DNA of 64,000 bases from Phoma sp. XZ068 (Eukaryota > Ascomycota > Dothideomycetes > Pleosporales > Didymellaceae), in the NCBI GenBank assembly GCA_004835665.1, contig RBKR01000005.1, positions 496,001 through 560,000 of the forward strand. The letters are read 5' to 3'. A program made the position numbers and the translations under genes. This document shows positions 34,101 through 46,507 of this stretch, piece by piece. Within the stretch, counting starts at the first letter, position 1. The number at the start of each line of letters is the position of its first letter. The notes beneath the pieces were generated by a model. It saw nothing but the letters and a program-made list of their open reading frames with translations. It was not told where the DNA came from and did no database searches.

Positions 34101-34544
34101 GTTGAACCCACTGGCAGAAAGTCACACAATTTGATCAGAGAGACTGGGAGGATCATGCGCGCCCTTTATGGCGTGCCAGAGCATTGCGTTGTGGAGGGCT
34201 AGTCCGATGCTAGCATGACGTTTGGCACTTGACGGGGTGCCAATCGAGGCGTACCCTGCCCGTGGCGCGAATAAGGGGATTGGCCATGGCGGTGTAAGAA
34301 CGCAAACGTCTGAGAAAGATAAGGACCCTGCCGCGTGTCATTCACCATAAGAATTCACATACGAGCTACAGAACGCTGTTGCAGATTTAAGTCTCGAACC
34401 AAAACTCGGCTGTTGCGCATACTAATTGGCTAAATTCTGCATTTCACTATGAATAAGTTCGCTCGCTCCCGGGGTATCGTCGATGCATCTAGATCGCTGC
34501 ACTTTATCTGCCTTTCCGTCTGTCGGGATTACCTCCAGGCGGCA
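34101..34544. other. Intergenic between two minus-strand genes
   Basis: Promoter of the F-box-like gene and 3' UTR of the cis-prenyltransferase gene. No coding sequence is recognised. Confidence 0.55.
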
Positions 34545-35731
34545 CTATTCCGCCTTGGACCGCCCACGACTTTTCTGTTGTTGCGCTGCGGCCTCCTGTA
34601 TCTTCTTCTGCTGCCATTGCCATTCTACCAGCACCGGTAGGAATTGCCACAAGTCGAACTCGGGCCACAGACACTTCAGAAACACGATCGATGTGTTTTC
34701 GTGACATTGCCATAGCATGAAGTCACTCAATCGCTCCACACCGGACGTGCGCACCAGCAAGTCGAGGGGTGGGGCATCCGCTGTCATCATATTGTCCGTC
34801 AAGGTTTGAGCGGTGATCGCCTCAGGATCCAGGAACTGGTGAAGGCTGTGCGGGTCGTCCTTCTCGGACGGGTTGATGGCCGTCGAAGTCGATGAAGACC
34901 GTTCATCATCATGCTTGCCTTCTTTCGATGGTGAAGACGACCGAGACTCGAACTGCTCAGCCCCGCCTTCTGAATCCTCCTTGAGAGATTGTTTGCGGAT
35001 GTGCTGAGTGATGCCCGACTCGGAAAATGTGCGTTTCGAAGGGCTTTGAAGATTGTGTATCGGTGTGCTGTAGGTCTCGACAGTCTTCATGACTGCGGTG
35101 GTGATTTCATCTCGTGAGGTGTAGGGAAAGCAGATATTCAGAATGGCCCTGCAGAAGGTTAAAACAGAGATCGAGACCAAAGCTTGCAGACACACTCACT
35201 TCTTGTTGTGCGCAGTCAAAGACACGGCCTTATCTACTGCCTTGAGGACGTCGGGCTTGATCAGATCTCGCTGACCCAAGACTCGAACAGATGCTCCGTA
35301 TCTATCGAGAAGAGCTCCATGCTCAGATAGCTGCTCAAGCTTGACCTTGGCCATAGACATCAGAGCATCGACTTCATGTTTTGAGCGCTTGAAATTCTCA
35401 ATACTGAAGGCGTAGATCGTGACAACCTTCACCCCTGTCTTGTAGCAGACTTCTAATATCTGCGAAAGAGTCAATACCTGGCAGGGGAAGCCATATCGCT
35501 GCAACGTACCCTTGCTAACGACTCAAAGCCCATATTGTGCCCTTCTACAGTCTCAATGTGGTGGTTTCGCGCGAAGCGTCTGTTGCCATCCATGACGAAC
35601 GCAACATGCTGAGGAATTGGCCCCTGCTTGAGAGAGCCGATGAGGATCTCTCTCAGCTGTCGTATCGTCCATGCAACGGGCGGCGAGGTTGCGAACCACT
35701 TGTGTATACGGGAGTCGTGGAGGGAACCCAT
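34545..35731 (-). CDS. RER2: Dehydrodolichyl diphosphate synthase (cis-prenyltransferase, Rer2 type)
   Basis: Three exons (35731-35510, 35459-35200, 35148-34545) encode 361 residues. Family signatures are all present: HVAFVMDGNRRFAR at 42-55 with the catalytic Asp48 and pyrophosphate-binding Asn-Arg-Arg, GHNMGF at 64-69, YAFSIENFKR at 90-99, and LLVRTSGVERLSDFMLWQ near 291-308. The enzyme condenses isopentenyl diphosphates in cis onto farnesyl diphosphate at the ER, making the dolichol backbone used for N-glycans, O-mannose and GPI anchors. Between the YTSRDE strand and the RTSG motif sits a Ser/Glu/Lys-rich insertion of about 100 residues (roughly 180-288). Both introns (50 and 51 bases) rejoin conserved sequence (GFESLAR-ILEVCYKTGV; HNKK-AILNICFPY). 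In yeast the partner is Nus1, which is not in this window. Confidence 0.94.
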
Positions 35732-36184
35732 GTTGGGAATTGTTGAACGATGGAGGTGCTCAGTCTAGGGAATGCACAGGAACGTAGCAATTGCAGGAAC
35801 GGCCGCTCGAGAAGACTGTACGTTTTAGGGCGTGGGGCGGTCTATGGTGGAATTGGAGGTCGAAGGTATCACGGAATGCGCGGCATGATGTATAAGAAGA
35901 CCAAGTCTCGTAAGATGCTACGTAAACCAAGGCCAAAAGCTGAGGCGCAGACCTGACGCGCAGTGTCCAAGGCACACCTCAACCTCGGAAAGTCCTAGCG
36001 CACCGACCATGCCCGATTTGGGGCTGATCTTGGCGCACTCGCTTCGCTAACCCTGCCGTCTCACCCGCCGACCGCCGATTCTTCCTTCGCCTGACAACGC
36101 AGCCTCTTTGCCGCGCAATCGGAGCTGGTCTCTCCCCAAAGACTCACTGCCACGCCACCACTTTTGTTCAAGACTAACACAGCC
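35732..36184. promoter_or_regulatory. Divergent promoter RER2 / CP-motif protein gene
   Basis: A 453-base gap between opposite start codons must hold both promoters. The right half is C/T-rich (CCGCCGACCGCCG near 36065), typical of fungal leaders. No specific factor site is claimed. Confidence 0.5.
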
Positions 36185-37920
36185 ATGGGAGAAGAGGCGA
36201 ACAAGGACGTCACGCAGCTCGCTGATCAGCTGGCGGAGGGCTTCACAGCGCTGAGCGGAGAGTACCAGGCTCTGTTCGACCAGCAAAAGCAGCTTGAGTG
36301 CAAGCTGTCCTGGGCCAAACAGCAGGTACGTTACACCATTTTTTATGCACCCATCTCTCCTATGATGATACACTTAGCTCTAGACCTGCAGCTGCTTCGC
36401 GGCGTTGACAGACAACAACCACATGTTATCCTGACCCTCCTCCACATTACCCCACTTGTCACACCACGCTTTCTGGCACACAAGCTGACAAGCAACAGTA
36501 CCTCGACCTCTTGAAGCGCTTCACGCCGAGCACACTGTCGCAGGATCATATTGCATTCCTTCAGGACCTCGAGCGAGTAGCCGAAGAGCAGCCTCTGGCG
36601 CGGTTGAACGTGGTGGATCTGTTGGCTCAGGGCGATGATGTGGAGCGAAAGAGTCGGGCTGTAGTTATTAGACAGGCTGAGGTCGCTGCGGCTGCCCTGC
36701 GTGCTCCCACCGAGGATGCTGGTGTCAGAATCTGGAGCGGCCCTCAAGCGGACCCACAAACAATATCATCGAATATCCAAACCAGCAGTGTCACATCGCC
36801 TATGGAGAAAGACTTCACAGCGCTTGGAACCCCCAGTAAACTTGGGTGTCCGTTCGCTTCTGGAGCTGGAAGAGGCAGCTCGCTCGCCACCCCACGCAGC
36901 TCCGCTTCAAGACTGAGCTCACGGGGCAGACGATCAAAACGTCCATCGTTTACCGACCCTATTCGCGCTGAAATTTGCGGAAACAACCCATCATCGCCCT
37001 CTGTGTCGGTAGAAGGCTCTGCCGTTGTATGCCCGATCCGATTCCTTGACCAACATGATCCTGAGGAGATTGCAAAATACTTTGAAAAGCACAAGCACGA
37101 GCTGCCGAGGAGTCACGAGGTCTGCATTACTCGCTTCCAGAGCAACCAAGAAAGCATCGATCAGCTGGACCGTAAATATGGCAACCTCGTTAACATGATC
37201 CAAGGGCTGGGCCAGAAACACCAAGCATGGCTGCCCGAAGAACCTGAAGATGCGATCGAAGAAGAACCAGAGCATGAGGGTAACCCAGATACGAAAGCGG
37301 ACGCCAAGGTTACGAAGTGGGCAAAGGCCGTTTCGGATAGCTTGCAAGGGGTAGCATCACCACCGGAAGACATACCACAAGAGCCAGTTGCAGACGAGGA
37401 TAGGACGAGCCACTTTGATCGACCTCTAAAGGACGTAAGGGTGGGCGAATCACCCAGTCGCCCATGGGGCATCTCGATCCCAGCCAAGTACACAAATGCT
37501 GAAAGCTCATCCTCTGTTGGATCTGCTGCGACTGCATCCCCTCCAGAGCCGCTCAAGACTGATCGCGAGATTGGGCAAACACCACAGAAACCTGCCGGCA
37601 AGTGTCCGTTCGACCATGAAGCTCTGGCGAGGATGAGGGCAGGAGGGGCACCACCGGCAGTGCCCACAATGCCTACAGTGGCAACTGCACCTACGCAGCC
37701 AGGACCCAGCACTTACCGACCACCGAGCCCAAAGCCGGAGCCTACAGTAAGGCCAGAGCCAGTGCCACCGCCTCCATCGTCACCTTCAAAAGAACAGGAA
37801 TTTCCCAAGGTCGTTCCTCAGATGGTTTTCAACGGTCCAGTCTTCCTTGGATATCCTCCAGAGCAGCTCATCGCGCTTTTGCAAAATAGCAACCTCGGAA
37901 GTGCTTTTAGGGGGGCGTAG
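36185..37920 (+). CDS. Conserved fungal protein with three Cys-Pro motifs, unknown function
   Basis: Two exons (36185-36325, 36499-37920) encode 520 residues; the intron is 173 bases, the longest confident coding intron in the window. The start MGEEANKD is preferred over an in-frame ATG seven codons upstream. Residues 1-120 form predicted coiled-coil helices. A conserved block at about 224-290 contains CPIRFLDQH, the EEIAKYFEKHKHELPRSHEVC segment and KYGNLVNMIQGLGQKH. I recall this block from uncharacterised Pezizomycotina proteins, with no function attached. CP motifs followed by a hydrophobic residue occur at Cys164 (GCPFA), Cys225 (CPIRF) and Cys416 (KCPFDH). The second half is acidic and Pro-rich, and the C-terminus ends with a conserved-looking MVFNGPVFLGYPPEQLIALL helix. 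It has no signal peptide or membrane segment. Confidence 0.82.
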
Positions 37921-38188
37921 CAAGAGCTTGGAATTATTGAATTGTATTTGTCCTTGCGGACTTCTGGTGGCTACTATTTTGAGCGTTATGTATGCCTTTG
38001 GGGGCTGTTCTTCGTTTTCAAGCGTCTCTATTTCATCGCCAGCGTGGAGTTCTGGCGCCATCTATGTTCATCCAGGATCTGTCATCCACTCGCTCGATGT
38101 GTGGGGTTCATAGTCATAATTCATACCATCTCTGAGAGCCTCCTGACTCCAGTTGCATCAATCAATCCTTCATCAATGATTCACCTCT

Positions 38189-38843
38189 TCACTTCTTTTG
38201 CAAATCCGCCATCCATGTACGCACGCCCTTTGCACTATCATGCGCAGCTCGGAATACTAGTGCAATTAGCATATAAACAATGTTCCCGTGACATGCAAGA
38301 CCTACGTTGACGTTCGTTCTCATCCAAACCCCTCATGAAGTCGGCGCCTTCACCCAATGCGCCTCGGGGATTGTGTGCTTGATCTGCAATCACTGCTGCT
38401 CGGGCTTTGTACGTCTACAAATCCATTCGTCAGCGCCCAAACCATACCTGCATTTAAGCAGCCTGCTGAGAGAGACTCACATCTGAAAGGACTTCGATCA
38501 TCTCTTCTTCATCAAACAGTTCGAGAATCCGTGCGCCCAGGTTGTAGAAGTGCGGGGCCAACGCCCGTAAGTCGACAGTCCGCGGATCTGCCTTCAAGGC
38601 ATTGAGGACGCGGGGCGAAAGCGCGGAAGGTGGATCGAGGGTTACTAGGGATTGGGTGTTGAGACTTTGGCTCAATGCGAGCATCTCTCCTAGCCAGAGG
38701 GGTAGCTCGATCTTAGACCCTTGCTTCATGTCGCCTGCCATGTTGCCCTCGAGGTAGCCGAGCCCGGGGACGGTGAGCTCGAACGTGCAAGGTACTTTTT
38801 GGGCATCTGTGAGGATGGCGTCGACGTCGTAGTAGGAGGACAT
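38189..38843 (-). CDS. PSF3: GINS complex subunit Psf3
   Basis: Three exons (38843-38481, 38414-38306, 38256-38189) encode 179 residues, the usual length for fungal Psf3. The N-terminus MSSYYDVDAILTDAQKVPC and the PLWLGEML motif are characteristic. The two small 3' exons were found by homology to the family C-terminus: exon 2 gives AHNPRGALGEGADFMRGLD and exon 3 gives FRAAHDSAKGVRTWM. Frames close exactly and all junctions are GT-AG. Psf3 with Sld5, Psf1 and Psf2 forms the GINS ring that joins Mcm2-7 and Cdc45 in the replicative CMG helicase. Stopping at the first in-frame TAA after exon 1 would give a truncated protein of 129 residues, so the spliced model is preferred. The gene is divergent from BLM10. 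Confidence 0.93.
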
Positions 38844-39914
38844 GGTGTCGGCTCACTGGGCAGTGTCAGTTGAGGACGACCTTTGGATCGAGACATGGAA
38901 TGCAGGTGTGATGTGTCGTCCAAAAAACAAAATAACAAAATAACGTGTTTGATTGCTGCTAATGACCAGTTCACTCTTCATAATCCAGGCACCAAGAACA
39001 GGGCGTAGTCGAACCGCGGTACTATGTAGAGAAACCATGTGGTGGCTGCAGGCATGTCGCGTGTCGTGCACCCAAACGCGCTGCGGGACGCATATGCACG
39101 AGAACCGTTCGGTAGAAACGAGATTTGAAGAGCAAAGTCTGACTGCAGGACGAATCGAACAAGGAAGGCGCTGGAAGACGAGAGAATGCAAAGGGGACGT
39201 TTGCTTACCGTTGTTGCCCCCAAGGTGTATTGCGCGTCTGCGTGTGCCTGGAGCCGAAGTTCGTCTTATAGCGCGTTTCGGCCGCCTATGGTGAGATGCC
39301 TGATTACTTCGCCGTCCACGCTCCTGAGCAGCGCGTTGAACACGGTTTCCTTGGAGCCTCAAACAATCCGTCTGCCTTTCTGCAACTGTTGTTCAGCAGT
39401 CGTGTCGTGGTGATTGTCATCGCGCGTCCTGACTAGCCGCTGCGGGCGTAGTTTCACCGCCTTCGCTGCCCATAGCTCCAGTGAGGTCCCCGGTCATCGT
39501 CACGAAGCGAGCCGCAGCTCGGGATTGCAGCAACGAGGCGGCTACTTACATGAACTGTCTGCGGGAACGATCTCCGGGACAGATTCATATATCCCCAACC
39601 CTTCCTGCCCTGCTTCCTCAAGAACCCTAAACACTCGACGCGGCAGAGTCTAGGTACGTCATGCCCCCAAGCTCCCGCCGCTGATCCTCTGGTGTCGTGT
39701 GGATACCCAGACTGCGCAGGGCGTGGGTCACCTGCAGTTCACGGAGCCTCATCGTTGACATTCGCAACAGCAACGCCCGTCCCGATTCACTGCCGCACGC
39801 ATTGATCGCCGCCGCTCGTTGATGATAGCCGCCACCGCGCTCCACTCCACTGCGCCTTAAACTCAACGCCTTCGCCCACACCCACGCCCACCACCCCACA
39901 CCCCACCACCCAGA
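38844..39914. promoter_or_regulatory. Divergent intergenic region PSF3 / BLM10
   Basis: A 1071-base gap between opposite start codons. No gene is recognised in it; short open frames have no start or splice support. The last ~100 bases before BLM10 are C/A-rich (repeated CCACCCCACACC near 39890), a likely leader. Confidence 0.5.
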
Positions 39915-42900
39915 ATGGCTGTCAGCGAGCGGATATCGCAGCTTATGGGTGCTCTCGACTCAGGCACTGGCGCAGACAACTCGCGAGCCACCTCTCCGGG
40001 GGGCGACTGGCGCGGCGTCAATGGCACACTCAACGGCGAAGACAGCAGAAGCCGTCCGCGCACATTTCCATACTTCGAGTACCTGCCATACCCCACAGAA
40101 GACCACGGCGAGCGCCTGGAGAGCCTGAACACATGTCTGAAGCATCTCTACATCGCCGTGTCCGCCGGCGACTTCGCTCCGGGTGCTGTGCACTGGACAC
40201 GCGAGATTCGAGGCTGGCTGTCACTCAAGTTCGATCTTCCCCGTAGCACGCGTGTGAAGCTCGTCAACCTATACTACGAACTGGCTCTTGCGCCAGGCCT
40301 GGACTATCTGGTCGCAGAACGCTTCGCCTCCATGTTCATGGTGCTCACCAAGTAAGCTTCCTCAGCCTGACCTTGCCTCATCAACACAACTGACATGTGA
40401 CAGACGTAAACACTACCTGCGTCCCGGCAAGGACCTCATCCTCGACTGGCGGCCGCTTTACAGGGAGCTGAAGCTGTTCGTTCTGCCCTCAGAGTCCGGC
40501 GGCGCCCACCCTCCCAATGTCAAGCGCAACATACGAACATTGACGAAGATGTGTACCTTCGCCCAGCTATACTTCGATCCCAACGAGATACCTGCCATGT
40601 TCGAGGAGCTGTTGCCCTTCTTCAGCACCTCGTTCAGCGAAGGCGCATTTGTTGTCGTGGGTCTGCTAAATTTGCTCCTACCTACAAATGCAGCACCAGA
40701 AGACAAGCCAGATCTTCTGCCCCAGGAGTACCTGCCCACCTTCTTCCACTGCTGGTCGCTAGTAAACCGGTCGCGGTTGTTCGATGCACACTTCATCGAC
40801 ACAATTTCAAGACTGGCTAGGGATAACCTAACAGCGTCGCACATTCCGTTCTCGCAGTATGGCATGTTCACGGGCGAACAGAATTCACACATCTTCACCG
40901 CGATCCTGCGCCTACTCGAGATCCCAGTTGGGCAGGCGACATCACCGTACAGCAGTGCGGTCGATCTCGGTGCTGGGTTGGCAGTCATGCTGGATAGGGA
41001 CCAGCGGAAGCACCCTTCGACACACCACATTGCCCGATTCATCGGCATGTCACTGTCGCCGGCGTGTGTTGACCACCCAGACTCTATACTGAGCAAGCTA
41101 GAGGGACTCATCCAGGCTGTCGAGACGTTCTTCCACCCATCGAATTCCGGTAGCTGGACGAGGCCGCTGGCACAGCTGGTGTACTACCTTGCGGACTTCT
41201 TCGTGCTGCGGTGGAATAGGGAACACAGCGGCGAGATGGATGTGCCCAAGGAGCGCCAGCTGAATGATGAGGTCAAGCGACGTTTCGTGCTTTGTTTGCG
41301 AGAGGTCACATTCATGGGTATCTTCAGCAAGAGCGACAAGGCTGTACAATACGCGCTGTCAACGCTTCAGAGCTTGGCGTATTTGGAACCGAATCTCATT
41401 CTTCCAGGCGCACTGCAACGGATCTATCCCGCCATGCAAGGTCTTGTCGAGGTACACCGCACCATTTCCTCTATTCGCGCCTTGCACATGCTGTCTAAGA
41501 TCATGGCAAAGACAAAGGGCTGGAGGTGCCATGTCACCACTGTGCTTGGGCTCGCGCTGCCGGGTATTGATGCCAATGATCTGGAGAAGACGTTACATAC
41601 CTTGCAGTACGTGCAAGGCGTCTGTTACCTGGTGCCGTTCCACGACCTCACCAAGGCGAAGAAAGCCTTGCAGACTTCTGGGGATGGGACAGATACACCT
41701 CAAGACATGGGCGGTGATACAGGACTTGCCATGCAATGGATCACACAACAAGTCGAACGATTAGAAAGCGCCAACGGCAACATCGAGATCGACTACAATG
41801 AAGAGCTGAGTGATGAAGACGAGCAGACGATCCTGCGGTCTTCCACAACAGGTCTGAACGAGTTCCTTATCTCGTTCCTTGGTCGTGTCTTCACTCTCTT
41901 GGAGAACTTGCCAGATGCATCGAGAGTTCGTAGTGGATCTCCTGAGGAGTACGTGGTAAATCACCTACCAGCCGCATTCACACCGTTACTTGCTGCTCTT
42001 TCTCCAGAGCTTTACGATGTTGCACTAGACAAGATTGCCAACTTCATCTCGAATCACGTCATCCATCAGGCCCGCGATGCGATTGCCTTCATTTGCAACA
42101 GTCTTGTTAAGATCAACCCTGAGAAAGCACTAAAGCGTCTATTGCCCCACCTGTTTGCTGGTATCCGCACAGAGATTGAGGACACTGGCGCCGGCTCGAC
42201 ACGAACAACCGGTGCTGAGGTACTCCCTCGCGACCGTGCCCTGGTTTGGAACCTCAGCATCTTGAGCATGTGCGTTGTGCATGTTGGCGATGCTGTACTT
42301 GAGTGGAAGGACGACCTGTTTGAAATCGCAGAGTATATGCAACAGAAGTGTCGAGGCACACCCACTGTGCACGTTTCAAACTTCATTCACCATCTCCTTC
42401 TCAACCTGACTTGCACATACACTATCGACTACGACATCTACGAGCAGGATGAGCTTGCGCAGGGCATCACTGCCGAATCATGGGGACGACAGGTCGATAT
42501 CAAGAAGCTCAACGTCAAATGGCACACTCCAAAGCCTGAAGAGGTTGAGTTCGCCATCAGACTGTTTGAGACACATGCTAGCAACTCCATGAATGCCCTC
42601 ATCGCACTTATCTCTGCAGACTCGCCCATCAAGCGAGAGGGCACTGGTAAAGACTGGTCAGACGAAGTATCGCGAAACCTCGTTCTTCTGAGATTGATCA
42701 TCTCTGGTATCTCAGTACTATTTGACGTTCGGCATGACCAAGTCAGCGGAAGCGTCGATGCTGGATCCGAGAGCGGGTCAGATCCCGACGCTATGGATAC
42801 GGAAGGCATTGATGACGATGCTGGTCTGGGTGAAGCAGAGGACGAAGAGGTCAAGCCCACATTCCAGTATGAGTCTGGCTATCCATTGTCCCGCGATGAC

Positions 42901-45900
42901 AAGGACTACAAGCTCATCCATGATCTTCGACACCGTGTGGGAGAGATCCTTCACGATGTCCACAAATTCCTGATTGAGAAGCAGCCCGACGATGTACCCT
43001 GCTTCAACTCTCTCTACAACGCGTACCGATCCTGGTTCATTGATGTGGGCATTGAGCGCTCTGCACACGTTCTTGACCGGATTTCGAGGCTTCTCGACAA
43101 TGATGAGCAGCCATTCAGGTTTAGTGGTCTGCGGAAACAATACCCTCGACCACTCCTCGTCCGACGCGCCAACGTGTACCATCTGCAGCGCCTCCGACAC
43201 AACGCTAACCCCCGGCCGAAGACTGAGCTCGACAAGCAGCTCCTGCTCGATCTGGCCGAGTCCAGCATCTCACTCTACACGGAGATTCGACGTACAGCTC
43301 AGACTGCGAATGAATCAGCCGTTAAATGCGTGTTGGGCGCTCGACCTCTTGTCATTCCTTCGCTTCTAGACGCTTTCGTAAAGGCCGTAGCAGAGCATGA
43401 CTATCCTCGTATCAAGGGTGCAATGTTTGCTCTGCTCTTCGGCAGCCTGGCAAAGACAATCAGTCGCGACTGGAGATTCACTCCCAAGCTGATCAAGGCG
43501 TTCATCGAGGTCACTGGTGCAGACAAGCCATCTGTCCAGAAGCTTGCCACGAATGCCACTTTCCAGGTTATGGACATGGGCAAAGCAATGGAACGCATGG
43601 TTATTCTCGACAAGGACGTCGTTCAGGCGATCGCATATGCTATCGACTCCGCCGAAGACGAGGTCGTGCAGCAGAAAGTGATAAAGCGACGCGAATACAT
43701 CAAGCAAAAGCGAGCTCGCATCGAAGGCAAGAAGGCTGATCTGTCAAAAGAGCTGGTTCAAATTGCCAAGACTGAACACTGGAAGAAGGTCAGTCGCACT
43801 GCAGCCATCATCGTCAACCTTGGGATGCGCTATGATACTATTGCTTCTGATGAGATGATCGATCTCGTAGCCAAGGGTGCCATCGATCAACATCCGAGCT
43901 TGCGAGGTCTGTATGCTGGCGCTTTTATCGGGTTGTTCTCAGTCATCCAAACACGCGCGATTACTGGTCACAGCTATGAGAAGTACTTGTTAGGCGAGGA
44001 AGATCTGCCAGACAAGATCTTGGTTCCAACCCGGCCTGATGACCCGAACTGGACTGAAGAGTACCTCGAATCGTTTGCTCAGCCTGAAGCAAAGTACTAT
44101 GTTGATTTCGACTACCCTGGATGGTTGGTTTGGAACAAGAACATGCCTGCTTTCCTGCCAAATGCGCCTCAGGTACAGTACGACGACACCGAGAACACAG
44201 TTCGCCAGAGGATTGCGAGTCATCTGACGCGTTCGTGGTTCTCGAATTACTTCGCCTTCATGAAGCAAGAGCCTCGCGACGCCAGCTCCGACCGTTTCCG
44301 TATGTCTAGCGCGATGCTGCTGACACATGCATTCGATCTCATCTTCTGCGGCTTGACTGAAGCGACGTTCGATGATGTCAAGGACCTCACCGAGGCGGTC
44401 TACAGTGATGGTAGCGACAAGCACCAGCACCGTGCAACCTCTGAGATTATGGCTGCCCTCCTTTCGTGTGCACCGGATCTGAAGCCTGAGCAGCGAACAG
44501 AAGTCTGGGAATACGTCTTTCCCATTGTTCGTGGCATCTTCAAGGATGGTCTCACGCCTGAGAATTCCGGTTACTGGACAACGTTCTTGCACGTCGTTCT
44601 GCAATCCAAGGATCCTCGCCGCGGATGGCCTATGGTCGACTGGCTTGCAAGCTTCCGTCTTGATATGGAATCGAACGCTGCTTTCAAGGAGAGCTCCAAG
44701 GTGCATCTCTTGACGCAAATGATCAGTGATGCCGGCTGGCATTTCCGCTTGGAAAAGCCGATCTTGGAGGACTTCATGAAGCACCTCGATCACCCTTACA
44801 AGGGTGTGCGCGAAGCAATGGGACAAACCATTGCGACTATCTACCGCACACGCTACCACGAGTCATACAAGGATGTCGCTACCCTGATCAAGGCACAAAA
44901 GGACGCCTCATCAATCGGCATTCGCCCATACCAACCCACCGATGAGTTCACCACCACGATCACCGAGACGTTCGCCCGCCTCGAAGCATGGCGACACCAG
45001 CGTGAGCCTGGTCAACAGACACCTTCCTCCTACACCTCGGGTGGCAAGACTGTCCTCCTCTGGCTCGACTCGACACTTTCTTCATACGAATGCACGCAAC
45101 TTGTCAAGTTCTTCCCCGATGTCTTCATGGAGCAGCTTCTTCACATGATGGACATCAAGGAAGACCCCGAACTGCAGTCTCTGGCATACCATGTCTTCCG
45201 CCATTTGCCCAACATTCCGCAGCGCGAAGGCGAGGACTCTGACTTCATCGCCGCACTCATTCGCATTGGTAAGACAGCTGCTAGCTGGCATCAGCGTCTG
45301 CGCATCTTGATCAACGTCCAAGTCATCTACTTCCGGCGTCTGTTCCTTATGAGTGTGTCACAGCAGCAAGAACTGTTCGACTGCGTTTCCTCGATGCTCA
45401 GTGACGTGCAGCTGGAAGTTCGCATGGGTGCTGCTGCGACCCTCAGTGGCATGATTCGCTGCAGCCCACAAGCCTTCCGCGACAAACAGGTTGACACACT
45501 CAAGAAGCGCTTCACAACCCAACTAACGAAGAACCCGCTTCCTAAGAAGAAGACATCAATCCCCGGAACACCATCTGCGGACCAGAACAAGCTGGTGCTG
45601 ACACGCCATGCGGCAGTACTAGGACTTGGTGCTTTGACCCAAGCTTTCCCTTACCAGTCGCCGCCACCAGCGTGGTTGCCAGAAGTTCTGGCCACACTGG
45701 CGCGCAAGGCAAGCAGTGATCCGGGCATGGTTGGCAAGAGCGTGAAGACGGTATTGTCGGACTTCAAGAAGACAAGGCAGGATACTTGGCACGTTGACGT
45801 CAAGGTAAGCATCGCAAACCTACTTCTTCTCAAATCCATAACTAACAATGTGGCAGGCATTCGACCAGGAGCAACTCGAGGACTTGGAGGGCGTGCTGTG

Positions 45901-45919
45901 GAAGAGCTACTTCGCTTAG
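39915..45919 (+). CDS. BLM10: Proteasome activator Blm10/PA200
   Basis: Three exons (39915-40351, 40404-45804, 45857-45919) encode 1966 residues of HEAT-like repeats. The N-terminus carries FPYFEYLPYPTEDHGERL, the conserved opening of this family, and the first intron (52 bases) joins VLTK-RKHYLRPGKDLILDW. The YPLSRDDKDYKLIHDLR region and the HEAT-rich C-terminal half match Blm10. The second intron (52 bases) leads to a 21-codon last exon reading AFDQEQLEDLEGVLWKSYFA. Blm10 caps the 20S proteasome as a ring and promotes degradation of acetylated histones and unfolded peptides; its C-terminus docks between alpha subunits. If the last intron were retained, the frame would run on to 46002 and lose that tail. 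Length is close to yeast Blm10 (about 2140 residues). Confidence 0.95.
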
Positions 45920-46507
45920 AATCGTCGCGCAGTAATGCAGTTGAGAGTACGACGAGTGGGCGACGAAACAAAGTGTACAATACCACATACTACAGTGCAT
46001 GATCGCATAGCAGGTGCATGGGCGACATATTAGGTGCTTGTATACCAATAATTTAGAAGAAACGGAGTTACACAGGCTTTCTGTTCGAGTGACACCCACC
46101 TCTAAGGCCGCAAAGACATCTGGTGCACGGTAGAACGCCATTGTAGTACACCGATTCCCTCCAGCGCGTCTGAAGTATATCCTGGCCTTAGTCGGTGCCA
46201 TAGCTCTTATGCAACTAAACTCTCCTCCCTCTAGCGTTCGTATTTGCAGAGGTTCACATCACCGATATAAGGACATTACGAGAGGACAAACAAGTTGGAA
46301 AAGATAGGAATTGATTGATGATCCGTTGGAACGATAACACACGAGCGAAACGCTGACAGATCACTGCAAAAAAATGCCAACCAGCGCCTTTTGCTTCTTA
46401 CGCTCATGACCAAAACGCCTACAACAATGAACGAACAAGTGATGTCTATGCTTGGACAACGACAATGAAAGGGATCTTTACAAGACATTGGCTGCAATCC
46501 GCATCGT
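45920..46507. other. Intergenic between convergent BLM10 and PLC-like genes
   Basis: 588 bases of 3' UTR and terminator sequence for two genes facing each other. No coding sequence is recognised. Confidence 0.6.

Noticed and set aside
45920..46002. Longer unspliced Blm10 C-terminus ending at 46002
   Set aside because: The spliced last exon gives a tail typical of the family (LWKSYFA), whereas the read-through sequence does not resemble Blm10.
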